19,533 bases of DNA. It comes from Fibrobacter sp. (lineage in GTDB: Bacteria; Fibrobacterota; Fibrobacteria; Fibrobacterales; Fibrobacteraceae). A model generated the notes under the pieces. The model was not told the origin of the DNA and searched no databases. It saw nothing but the letters and a program-made list of their open reading frames with translations. Shown piece after piece: positions 6,155 to 14,026 of this stretch. Within the stretch, counting starts at the first letter, position 1. The number at the start of each line of letters is the position of its first letter. Where the stretch lies: the NCBI GenBank assembly GCA_017550445.1, contig JAFZOV010000150.1:1-19533 (forward strand). Direction: 5' to 3'. Made by a program: the position numbers and the translations under genes.

Positions 6155-9061
6155 ATGAACATTCTGGTCTATTTCCTGTTTGCCCTGTCCGGGTTCGCGG
6201 GCCTCATTTACGAAGGCTCGTGGGCACGCTACCTTAAACTCTTCTTGGGGCATTCTAGCTACGGCCAGGTGCTTACGCTCTGCATTTACATGGGCGGCCT
6301 TGCCATCGGCAGCTTTGTGGCAGGCAAGATGGTGGTGCATACCAAGCGCCCTCTGTTGGGTTACGGTATTGTGGAACTTGCCATCGGTATCGGTGGCGTA
6401 GCGTACCATCCGCTGTATAACTGGCTGACGGGAATATTCTTTGACTCTGAATGGACTGCGTCTCTTACGCCGCGTGGGGCCGAAATTGCCAAGGTGATTT
6501 TGGCGACGGGTTCCACGCTCCCGATTGCGATTGCGGTGGGTATGACGTTCCCGTTCATTGCGGCGGGGCTTATGCGCAAGAGTGGCGCAGAAGTTTCGCT
6601 CCCGATGCTTTACTTTACGAACAGTCTCGGTTCTGCTATCGGTATTTTGGCGACCAGCTACTTGCTGATTCCTGAAATCGGTAACCATGCGACCTTGTGC
6701 GTGGCGGCTTCTATCAACTTCTTGCTTGCGGCAGTATTCAGCTTTATCGGTATCGCGACTTCGCCTGTGGCGCCTAAAGGTGACGATGCTCCCGAAGTTC
6801 ATGATGAAGATTATGTTGCCGAACACAAGTTGCCAATGCCGCCGAAGGATACTTGGTTCTGGATTGCGGCGATTACGGGCTTGACTTCGTTCGTTTATGA
6901 AATTGTCTGGATTCGTTTGCTGTCGCTGTTGCTTGGGTCTTCGAGCCACAGCTTTGACCAGATGCTTTCGGCGTTTATCTTGGGGCTTGCACTTGGCAGT
7001 GCCGTAAGTGGCAAGTTACTTAAGAAAGATTCGCTGGTTGTGCTTTCGATGGCGCAGATCTTGATGGCTTTCTTTGCGCTGTGCACGTTGTATTTCCATC
7101 AGCCTTTCTGGGGCATGATGAACGAGGCAAACCAGATTTTCAATCCGACCTCTGATGGTTACGTTTGCTGGAGCCTGTTCAAGTATGCGCTTTCGCTGTT
7201 GTGGATGGTGCCGACGAGTTTCTTTGCGGGCATGACGCTCCCGCTGATTACGTTGATTCTCACTCGTGCGTTCAAGAGCGAAGCTCCGATTGGCAAGGTT
7301 TACGGTTGGAACACTTTGGGTTCCATTATCGGTTCTGCTGGCGGTGGACTTTTGCTGTTGCCTCTGCTGCAGTTGAAGGGCGCGCTTGTGACGGCGGCTG
7401 TCCTTGATTTTGCTATAGGCTTCTTGCTGCTGGTGATTTACCGCAAACGCTTCCGCTACAGCGTGATGTTCTACATCATGGTGTGCGTCATGATAATGCC
7501 CGCCATCTTTGTGAAGTTCGATCCGTCGCTGATTACGTCGGGCGTGTTCCGTAGCTACAAGAATATGCACCCCAACGAAAAGATTAAGGTGATTGACGGA
7601 AAGACTGCGACTATTAGCTTCCATGAGTCGCCGGTGCATTACTATGTGAAGACGAACGGCAAGGCCGATGCGAGCATGAGCAAGAACCGCGAAGCTCCGA
7701 TTTCAAGCGACGAACTGACGCAGGCTGCAACGGCGTTTATGCCGATGGCGGTGAAAACTGAACCTTATGATGCTGCAATGGTTGGCTTTGGTAGCGGCAT
7801 GGGCGCGCATTACTTGCTTGCAGACCCGCTTCTCAAAGATTTTGACTGCGTTGAAATCGAGCAGGCGATGATGGATTTGGCGAAGGGTTTCTACCCGTGG
7901 AATTACCGCGGCTACGATGACCCGCGCATTCACATTTATATTGACGATGCGACGACATTTTTCCATACGAACCGCCGCAAGTACGATATGATTATCAGCG
8001 TGCCCAGTAACCCGTGGGTGAGTGGCGTGGCAGGTCTCTTTGCTCATGAGTTTTACGCCAAGATGCGTCGCTACATGAGACCGGGCGCCCTTTGGGTGCA
8101 GTGGATTCAGACTTACGAATTCAACGACCTGATGTTCCTGAACATTTTGAAGGCGCTCGATACGGTGTTCCCGTACGTGAGCCTGTACAAGTCCACCGAC
8201 GAACCCGACATCATCATGATTGCAAGCGATGAACCGGTGATGCAGAAAGGCATCGGACGCTTCTCGACGGATACGGCGCTGGTAGCTGAGTTCAAACGCA
8301 TTCACCGCGATCCGGAATTCTTCGGCGAAAGGAACTTCCTCTTCACGAATAAGATGTTGAAGTCGCTGCTCGAAGGCGTGAAGCCGAACAGCTTGTTCAT
8401 TCCGATGGTCGACAACAAGGCTGAAGAAGCCCGCTTTGTTCACTCTGAGGCACACATTGTGCAGGTGTTCGACAGCTGCGAAATTTGCTGGCAGCAGTAC
8501 CTTGATCCCGAAGACTATGCGCTGCGTCGCCCTGCTCGCGTAAAGGCGATGCTCGAAGAGCCGAAGGATGAATTCAAGAGGGCCGGGCTGCTTGCCTATG
8601 CCAATGAACTGGCCACTGCCGAAGTGAATACGGATAGTGTTGAGGCTTCTGTAGGCTACCAAAAGTTCCGCGAAAATTATGCGGAATGGATTCGTAATGT
8701 TCCGATGGAAACCCGCGACAGTGACGAAGTCTACGTGAAGGTGGGCGAATTGGTGCAAAAGGGCGTGTTCCCCAAGAGCTTTGCAGACGAATTCAATATT
8801 ATGGAATCGGCTCGCGAAGGAGTGTACAAACAGGCTGCGTTAAATATTGCTGACTTCTATGACCATTACGAGATGAACGACATGAGCGACGTGTTCCTCA
8901 GGAACTGCATCGTGATTGCGCTCCTGGCGGGCGAGCCGGAACTTGCCGACGTGATCTACAAGAATGCGATACAGAAGAACGAGAACTTCTTCGCTGTAGA
9001 AAAGCGCCTCATCGAGCGAGAAATCCAGAAACTCCGCAAGACGCTTGCTGCTAGAAAATAG
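6155..9061 (+). CDS. MFS-like / spermidine-synthase-like fusion membrane protein
   Basis: A 968-residue fusion. Residues 1 to about 455 are polytopic and contain an internal repeat: GFAGLIYEGSWARYLKLFLG near 14 and GLTSFVYEIVWIRLLSLLLG near 241. Residues of about 535-690 form a Rossmann methyltransferase-like domain related to polyamine aminopropyltransferases, with VGFGSGMGAHYLL near 543, CVEIEQAMMDLA, then ISVPSNPWVSGVAGLFAHEF near 612. True spermidine synthases have GGGDG and a catalytic Asp in a DSSDP-like motif; here these are GFGSG and VPSNP, so classical aminopropyl transfer is doubtful. The remaining 270 residues are helical and charged with no recognised domain. The gene stands alone. 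The fused family is widespread and usually annotated as spermidine synthase, but its reaction is not something I can state. Confidence 0.85.
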   Translation: MNILVYFLFALSGFAGLIYEGSWARYLKLFLGHSSYGQVLTLCIYMGGLAIGSFVAGKMVVHTKRPLLGYGIVELAIGIGGVAYHPLYNWLTGIFFDSEWTASLTPRGAEIAKVILATGSTLPIAIAVGMTFPFIAAGLMRKSGAEVSLPMLYFTNSLGSAIGILATSYLLIPEIGNHATLCVAASINFLLAAVFSFIGIATSPVAPKGDDAPEVHDEDYVAEHKLPMPPKDTWFWIAAITGLTSFVYEIVWIRLLSLLLGSSSHSFDQMLSAFILGLALGSAVSGKLLKKDSLVVLSMAQILMAFFALCTLYFHQPFWGMMNEANQIFNPTSDGYVCWSLFKYALSLLWMVPTSFFAGMTLPLITLILTRAFKSEAPIGKVYGWNTLGSIIGSAGGGLLLLPLLQLKGALVTAAVLDFAIGFLLLVIYRKRFRYSVMFYIMVCVMIMPAIFVKFDPSLITSGVFRSYKNMHPNEKIKVIDGKTATISFHESPVHYYVKTNGKADASMSKNREAPISSDELTQAATAFMPMAVKTEPYDAAMVGFGSGMGAHYLLADPLLKDFDCVEIEQAMMDLAKGFYPWNYRGYDDPRIHIYIDDATTFFHTNRRKYDMIISVPSNPWVSGVAGLFAHEFYAKMRRYMRPGALWVQWIQTYEFNDLMFLNILKALDTVFPYVSLYKSTDEPDIIMIASDEPVMQKGIGRFSTDTALVAEFKRIHRDPEFFGERNFLFTNKMLKSLLEGVKPNSLFIPMVDNKAEEARFVHSEAHIVQVFDSCEICWQQYLDPEDYALRRPARVKAMLEEPKDEFKRAGLLAYANELATAEVNTDSVEASVGYQKFRENYAEWIRNVPMETRDSDEVYVKVGELVQKGVFPKSFADEFNIMESAREGVYKQAALNIADFYDHYEMNDMSDVFLRNCIVIALLAGEPELADVIYKNAIQKNENFFAVEKRLIEREIQKLRKTLAARK

Positions 9062-9071
9062 GGATCTCTCG

Positions 9072-9102
9072 ATGGTATAAAAAACTATATTGTTTCTACC
9101 AT
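9072..9102. promoter_or_regulatory. Dyad around a candidate -10 upstream of the FISUMP lipoprotein genes
   Basis: ATGGTA (9072-9077) and TACCAT (9097-9102) form an inverted repeat flanking TATATT (9086-9091), a -10-like element. The first ribosome site (AGGAAA) and the ATG at 9119 lie downstream, so this gene has a conventional leader of about 20 bases. The dyad could be an operator or a weak hairpin; a 6-bp arm is little evidence. Confidence 0.3.
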
Positions 9103-9118
9103 TGGTTAGGAAATTCTC

Positions 9119-10195
9119 ATGAGACATCTCATTTCATGGCTCGCGGTGGCTCTTGCCCCGTTCCTCTTTTGCGCCTGCAGCGAATCGTCGACAGATGCGC
9201 CTTCGGGCCTGCCTTCAACGGTCAGGAACCTTGCCGTCCTGCACACCCTCGACTGCAACGAAGGCTACGCAGATTCCGTCGTCAAGGTCGAAGACGGACA
9301 CCTGAAATTCGTCTGCGACGGGGAAAAGTGGGTGAGCCTGCAAAAATCAACGGAGAGCAGTTCGTCTTCTGAAAGCGACGACAATTCGTCCGAACGGCAA
9401 TATTCGTCGTCTTCGACAGAAGGCTACTATTCGTCTGCGACAACGCAGTCTTCTTCGTCTAGGGATGAACAGTATTCATCCGGCGAAGACTGGTTCTACT
9501 CTTCGGACGCACGCTTTTCATCGAGCTCCATTTCTTCCAGTTCCATATCTGCATACACCAGGTCCCCCGACACTACAGAAAAGCCGCCGTTCGAAAGCCA
9601 CCTGGTCACATGGGATGAACCGTTTTACGGTAGCGAATTCGACGAAACAACCGGCATCCTGACCGACCTGCGCGACAACAACCAATATAGGACCATGACC
9701 GTCGGCGACTACACATGGACTCTCGACAACCTGAGATTTTCAGATTCGACCATGACACCTTCCCTGAAAGGCCGCTTTCACTGCGACTCCGTCAGCAAGG
9801 AGTGCCGATACACCTGGGGTGCCGCCATGGATTCTGTAAATACCGGTTGCGGCAACGAGAATGTCTGTGATGGCGCTCGACACTGGAAAGGTATTTGCCC
9901 CTATGGCTGGCACATTCCCACCGAAAGAGACTTAAGTGATTTACTCAATGCATTGCCAAGGGGTTCCGCATACGAAACCCTGGTGAACGAATATGAATTT
10001 TGGGGTCCTTCGCCTGACACAAGCAGTACTGTAATCAGCGGTATTTGGTTTGCAACATCAACTAATGGCTGCAAATACGCAAAGCATCTTAGCCTTCAAA
10101 GAGCAAAAAACAATCGTGAATACGAATCCTATCATTACTGGCTCAGCGAAACCTATAAATCGGTAAGAATCGACATTCGTTGCGTAAAGGACTAG
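9119..10195 (+). CDS. FISUMP-domain lipoprotein with serine-rich linker
   Basis: A 358-residue predicted lipoprotein. A signal peptide (MRHLISWLAVALAPFLFCAC) ends at lipidated C20. Next comes a small module with two cysteines (LDCNEGY...FVCDGEKW, about residues 40-75), then a Ser/Thr/Tyr-rich linker (about 79-150). The C-terminal FISUMP domain (about 178-358) has ILTDLRDNNQYRTMTVGDYT, a GICPYGWHIPTERD block and the closing IRCVKD. The family is named after Fibrobacter succinogenes and has no established function that I know. This copy is divergent: the usual QTWMAQNLNY is YTWTLDNLRF. The next FISUMP gene starts 3 bases after this stop, so the two are co-transcribed and probably coupled. Likely location is the envelope, facing the periplasm or the exterior. 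Confidence 0.9.
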   Translation: MRHLISWLAVALAPFLFCACSESSTDAPSGLPSTVRNLAVLHTLDCNEGYADSVVKVEDGHLKFVCDGEKWVSLQKSTESSSSSESDDNSSERQYSSSSTEGYYSSATTQSSSSRDEQYSSGEDWFYSSDARFSSSSISSSSISAYTRSPDTTEKPPFESHLVTWDEPFYGSEFDETTGILTDLRDNNQYRTMTVGDYTWTLDNLRFSDSTMTPSLKGRFHCDSVSKECRYTWGAAMDSVNTGCGNENVCDGARHWKGICPYGWHIPTERDLSDLLNALPRGSAYETLVNEYEFWGPSPDTSSTVISGIWFATSTNGCKYAKHLSLQRAKNNREYESYHYWLSETYKSVRIDIRCVKD

Positions 10196-10198
10196 CCC

Positions 10199-12040
10199 AT
10201 GAAAAAGATTACAATGACACTCATCGCGGGCGGACTTCTTCTAACATCGTGCAGCGAATCCGAAAGCGAGAACTTCACCAGCGCAAACACGCCCATCGAA
10301 CTTTCAACCATCGATGAGCTCAAACAATTCACCTGCGATGAATCCCTGAACGGCATCGAGGTCTTTGTCGAAGAAAAGGACGCATCGTTTGTCTGCGTTC
10401 AAGAAGAGAACGGCACCTGGGGCTGGACACGCTCAAAATCATCAGGCCGCGAAAACGCATCTTCCAAGTCGTCTTCTTCCAGCGATTACGATACAGAATC
10501 TTCCGATGCAGGCAACAGGCGCTCCAGCAGCTCCATTTCGCCAAGCTCTTCCGACATCTCGAACACTTCAAATTTACCGAGCTCTTCGTCTTACGTCAGC
10601 CCCTATGTCAAACCAGAAGCGGTCCGCTTCGGCCTCTTTACCGACCCTCGCGACAAACAGGTCTACAAGACGGTGACCATAGGCACGCAGACCTGGATGG
10701 CGCAGAACCTGAACTACACGCCTCCCACCGTATTCTACAACCAGACAGACATCGTCCAGTACAACAACTGGTGTGGCGGCAAGGAAGTCCAGGGCCGCGA
10801 GCACGGCGACTGCGCCGTATTTGGAAAACTCTACACCTACGCCGCCGCAATGGATTCCGCGGGCCAAGTGCAAAGAGACGGAAGGTTCTGCGACGAAGGC
10901 TGGGGACGCTGTTCGAAACAAGGAATCTGCCCTGACGGCTGGCACATTCCCGATAAGAAAGAATGGGAAGCTCTCACGCTTGCTGCAAGTATCGACGGCT
11001 CGACAGATGGACAGTCTGGTCATGGCTACCGATATGCTCCGCGCAACCTTTTTGCAGATTCTGTCATGTGGAAATCCGTTAGCAGATATGGTGGATATGC
11101 CCCCTTTGAAAACCTCTTTAAATTCAACGCCCTGCCTTCAGGCCTAATCATGGATGGCATAATTATTAGCACCTTAGCCGAGTATTGGGCAAGTGACGAC
11201 AGCGACGGCACCATGGAAATGAACTCGTTACACGCAGGAATGAATCGCTATTCAGACCGATCCTTCCAACAATCGCTATCACTTGCAATTCGCTGCATCA
11301 AGGATTCCATCGAAACAGATCCCGCTAACTTATCCGAAACCGTCATCGAGCCGCCCGACTACACCATCGACTTGGGTCCCACTATCATAGAACCGGGGGA
11401 ACCTAGGGCCGCCATCACGTATCTCAATCCGGACATCGAATATGGCGAAATGACCGACAGCCGAGATGGCCAAGTCTACAAGACATTCACTTTCAACAAC
11501 CAGACTTGGATGGCGCAGAACCTGAACTACAAATACAATCCAGGAGTGCAAAGCTGGTGCGGTGGTGGATACGAACACAAGGAAGGTGACTGCGACACCT
11601 ACGGTAGACTATACACCTGGGCCGCCACCAAAGGGCATTCAGAATCGGAATGTGGATACAGTCGCTACTGCCGTGATTCCACACTCCAAGGAATTTGCCC
11701 CGATGGTTGGTACGTCCCCTCGTTAGACCAATACGACACCTTGTATCAATACCTTGCCGATACCCGAAATCTTCCGGCAGGGCCCCTTCTCAAGGCCAAC
11801 TCCGACTTGTGGAACGAAAACGGCAAAGGTCTAGACGCCATTGGTTTTTCGGCACTCCCTGCCGGGCTCCTTTCCAGCACCTTTATCAGGACTACCGAAG
11901 AAGCCACCTTCTGGACACGCGATCAAAATGGTGAATTTGCCGCAAAGAGTGTCGCGCTAAGAGCCCAGTTCGACAGGATTGACACGAGCCATTACAATGG
12001 TAAGGATATAGCCCGCTCTGTCCGCTGCATTAAGTATTAA
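10199..12040 (+). CDS. Tandem FISUMP-domain lipoprotein (two FISUMP copies)
   Basis: A 613-residue predicted lipoprotein with signal peptide MKKITMTLIAGGLLLTSC and lipidated C18. It repeats the architecture of its upstream neighbour: a two-cysteine module (FTCDESLNGIEVFVEEKD...FVC, about 40-75), a Ser-rich linker (about 82-140), then two FISUMP domains. Domain 1 (about 144-369) begins FTDPRDKQVYKTVTIGTQTW and ends AIRCIKD. Domain 2 (about 412-613) begins EMTDSRDGQVYKTFTFNNQT and ends SVRCIKY. Both hold the MAQNLNY and GICPDGW blocks and several conserved cysteines likely to form disulfides outside the cytoplasm. A short Pro/Glu-rich spacer separates the domains. AAAGGA lies about 7 bases before the ATG. 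The stop codon overlaps the stop of the convergent beta-barrel gene. The family is certain; the function is unknown. Confidence 0.93.
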   Translation: MKKITMTLIAGGLLLTSCSESESENFTSANTPIELSTIDELKQFTCDESLNGIEVFVEEKDASFVCVQEENGTWGWTRSKSSGRENASSKSSSSSDYDTESSDAGNRRSSSSISPSSSDISNTSNLPSSSSYVSPYVKPEAVRFGLFTDPRDKQVYKTVTIGTQTWMAQNLNYTPPTVFYNQTDIVQYNNWCGGKEVQGREHGDCAVFGKLYTYAAAMDSAGQVQRDGRFCDEGWGRCSKQGICPDGWHIPDKKEWEALTLAASIDGSTDGQSGHGYRYAPRNLFADSVMWKSVSRYGGYAPFENLFKFNALPSGLIMDGIIISTLAEYWASDDSDGTMEMNSLHAGMNRYSDRSFQQSLSLAIRCIKDSIETDPANLSETVIEPPDYTIDLGPTIIEPGEPRAAITYLNPDIEYGEMTDSRDGQVYKTFTFNNQTWMAQNLNYKYNPGVQSWCGGGYEHKEGDCDTYGRLYTWAATKGHSESECGYSRYCRDSTLQGICPDGWYVPSLDQYDTLYQYLADTRNLPAGPLLKANSDLWNENGKGLDAIGFSALPAGLLSSTFIRTTEEATFWTRDQNGEFAAKSVALRAQFDRIDTSHYNGKDIARSVRCIKY

Positions 12041-12852
12041 AACATGAAGTTCACACCGAGAGTGGTGTAGAACGTGTTAAGCGAAGATTCGTAGAAGATT
12101 TCTTCGGCCACAAGCGTCTTGTTCAGGAGGCTTGTGAAGCACTGCACCACGCGAAGGTCTACGCTGATCCAGCGGGTAAGCAAGTAACCGATGTCGAGGG
12201 CACCGCCCACTTCCATGCCGGAGGTGGCGACGGTGTTTTCACGCGTGCCACCGCTAGTCTTGAATTCGGAAGAACCCTGCAGCTTGAGGCCCATGTTGAT
12301 ACCCAGGCCTACGTAGAAGTCGTAGTCTTCGAAGGTGTAGCGGAAAATAATCGGGATTTCGAACATCATGATATCGATGCTGGCTTCGTTGGTGTAGGCA
12401 TCCATATCTTGTTCGTAGGTGTAATGTCTGTAGTTGAAGGTGAGTTCCGGAACGAGGCTCAGGTTCTTGACCATGAAGTTCATCTTGAGCAACAGGCCGC
12501 CACCGCCCTGGAAACCGACTTTCCATCCATCGGAGTTTTCGCCGAAGAAGGTGTTGATACCGCCCTGGGCGCGGATACCGAGCAACACGGCTCGCTGAAA
12601 TCCTTCGTTACGCATGCGGTTGATTTCGGACTTCTTGGTCGTTTCGGCTTTGTAGCGAGCGTAGGCACTTGCGTATTCTTCGTCGTTTGCGAATTCACTG
12701 TCCGTAGAGCCGTCGTAAGACGCATCATCGCCAGAAGAACCTGCGGCAGAGGGGGCGGTTGCCCAACCTTCGTCATCATCACTTTGAGCCATGGCTGGCA
12801 TCGAAAAAGCCAAAGCCATGGCGACTGCTACACTCAATCTCTTCAAATCCAT
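12037..12852 (-). CDS. Outer-membrane beta-barrel protein, paralogue of the next gene
   Basis: A 271-residue protein with a clean signal peptide (cut after MPAMA near residue 22), then an acidic low-complexity stretch (about 23-75). The rest is a barrel with alternating hydrophobic strands, Gly-rich turns and a final Phe (TLGVNFMF), the usual outer-membrane insertion signal. Strand blocks such as FEIPIIFRYTFEDYDFYVGL and GINMGLKLQGSSEFK align with those of the gene at 12971, as do RNEGFQRAVLLGIRAQGG and RWISVDLRVVQCFTSLL. It resembles the OmpA-like/PorT-type small barrel families annotated only as outer membrane beta-barrel protein. TATAAT ends 6 bases before the ATG and there is no ribosome site. 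The stop overlaps that of the convergent FISUMP gene by 4 bases. Confidence 0.82.
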   Translation of the reverse strand: MDLKRLSVAVAMALAFSMPAMAQSDDDEGWATAPSAAGSSGDDASYDGSTDSEFANDEEYASAYARYKAETTKKSEINRMRNEGFQRAVLLGIRAQGGINTFFGENSDGWKVGFQGGGGLLLKMNFMVKNLSLVPELTFNYRHYTYEQDMDAYTNEASIDIMMFEIPIIFRYTFEDYDFYVGLGINMGLKLQGSSEFKTSGGTRENTVATSGMEVGGALDIGYLLTRWISVDLRVVQCFTSLLNKTLVAEEIFYESSLNTFYTTLGVNFMF

Positions 12853-12864
12853 AGTCTAATTATA
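12853..12864 (-). promoter_or_regulatory. -10 element adjacent to the start of the 12037-12852 beta-barrel gene
   Basis: On the minus strand a perfect TATAAT (12864-12859) is followed by TAGACT and then the ATG at 12852. The surrounding TATTATAATTAGA is identical to that before the paralogous gene at 13972. No ribosome site is present. Confidence 0.55.
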
Positions 12865-12970
12865 ATAAATGAACACGTAAATCCCGCCTATAAAATAAAT
12901 TCAGCGTGTAAAAATAGTGCAGAAATTTTTTTTTACCTAGCAGGAGACGTAACGGAAGTTCCCGAAAAAT

Positions 12971-13972
12971 TTAGAGCAGGAACGTAGCACCCAAAGTCAC
13001 GTGCATTGTGTAAAGTTTTGAATGCATTAGGGCGGATTCGGCGATAAGATCCAAATCAAGCAGGTTGGTGAAGTTCTGGACAACACGGAGGTCCACCATA
13101 AGCCAACGATTCACCGCATAACCCAGATCAAAGAGTCCGCCTACCTCGACCCCTACAGTGGGGACGGTGTTGGAGCGTTTGTCCTTGGTTGTGGTGCCTT
13201 CGAAATCGATGGTCTGCTTGAACTCGGAATCGCCGCTCATTTTGAGACCCATGTTTACACCTAGACCGATAAAGAACCCATCTTCGTCGAATATGAACTG
13301 GCCCATGACCGGGATTTCGAACAACATTTCGTTAATGCTGGCTTCGTTCTTGCCGTAGTCGGACTTGCCCTCGTAGCTGTAAAGGCGGTAGGTAAAGTCA
13401 AGTTCGGTTGCAACGGCGAAGGATCTACCTAGCGGGAGTCTTGCCATAATGCCGCCGCCAAATTCGGGGCCCAGGTTCCAGTCGCTAGCGTCTTTGCCGA
13501 AACTCTTGCTTGCGCCGACGGCACCGCGGATACCGAACTGTACGCCTTTGGAGAATCCTTCTTTGCGGGCGCGGTATTCGGCTGCATTTTCGTCGATATA
13601 GTGGGATGTCTCGTCGTCTTCTTCGTCGATGTTGGTAGTTGCCACTTCGGTGGTGTCCGGGGCTTCGACGCTGTCGGCAGAGGCCTGTTCTGTAGATTCA
13701 GGCCAAGGCTCTTCGACAGAGTTATTTTCGGTAGAATTGCTTTCGACGGAACTAGTCTCGCTGGAGTTGTTGTCGCCGTAAGAATAGTTGTCGGTTTCTT
13801 CGCTTTGGGCGGCTTGATCTGCGGATACGAAACCGCAACCGTCGCCTACGCAGTTTGGATCGGGGACTTCGCCGGAACCTTCAAAGTCGCCTTGGGCGAG
13901 AGCGGAGGAGAAGGCAAAGGCGCTTGTGAGAAAAACGATTGCTAGACGATTTGATAGCGAAAAAGTTTTCAT
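12971..13972 (-). CDS. Outer-membrane beta-barrel protein with acidic, disordered N-terminal region
   Basis: A 333-residue protein with signal peptide (MKTFSLSNRLAIVFLTSAFA, cut near SALA), followed by about 110 residues rich in Glu, Asp, Ser, Thr and Asn. A barrel domain then begins at ARKEGFSKGVQFGIRGAVGA and ends LGATFLL. The barrel shares blocks with the neighbouring gene (FEIPVMGQFIFDEDGFFIGL, GVNMGLKMSGDSEFK, VDLRVVQNFTNLL), so the pair arose by duplication. This copy has a much longer acidic region and an N-terminal PNCVGDGCG stretch. The start at 13972 is preferred to the in-frame codon at 14047 because it gives a proper signal peptide and lies 7 bases after TATAAT. It is tandem with its paralogue and divergent from uup. 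Its ligand or role is not evident. Confidence 0.82.
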   Translation of the reverse strand: MKTFSLSNRLAIVFLTSAFAFSSALAQGDFEGSGEVPDPNCVGDGCGFVSADQAAQSEETDNYSYGDNNSSETSSVESNSTENNSVEEPWPESTEQASADSVEAPDTTEVATTNIDEEDDETSHYIDENAAEYRARKEGFSKGVQFGIRGAVGASKSFGKDASDWNLGPEFGGGIMARLPLGRSFAVATELDFTYRLYSYEGKSDYGKNEASINEMLFEIPVMGQFIFDEDGFFIGLGVNMGLKMSGDSEFKQTIDFEGTTTKDKRSNTVPTVGVEVGGLFDLGYAVNRWLMVDLRVVQNFTNLLDLDLIAESALMHSKLYTMHVTLGATFLL

Positions 13973-14026
13973 GATTCTAATTATAATAAAATTTGAAGGG
14001 TGCTCGCAAAATTCTACATTTGAACT
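13973..14026. promoter_or_regulatory. Compact divergent promoter between the beta-barrel gene and uup
   Basis: Only 54 bases separate two start codons. Minus strand: TTGCGA (14009-14004), 18 bases, TATAAT (13985-13980), then 7 bases to the ATG at 13972. Plus strand: TTGAAG (13993-13998), 16 bases, TACATT (14015-14020), then 6 bases to the ATG at 14027. Neither start has a ribosome site. The interleaved elements imply that polymerase cannot occupy both at once. Confidence 0.6.

Noticed and set aside
7703..8758. 351-codon minus-strand frame opposite the spermidine-synthase-like gene
   Set aside because: Antisense shadow: the plus strand encodes clear fold motifs throughout this stretch, while the minus product is His/Arg/Val-rich without a domain.
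9357..9545. Serine-codon-rich (TCG/TCT/TCC) stretch as a possible DNA repeat
   Set aside because: It is explained as the Ser-rich protein linker typical of Fibrobacter exported proteins; the DNA has no regular period.
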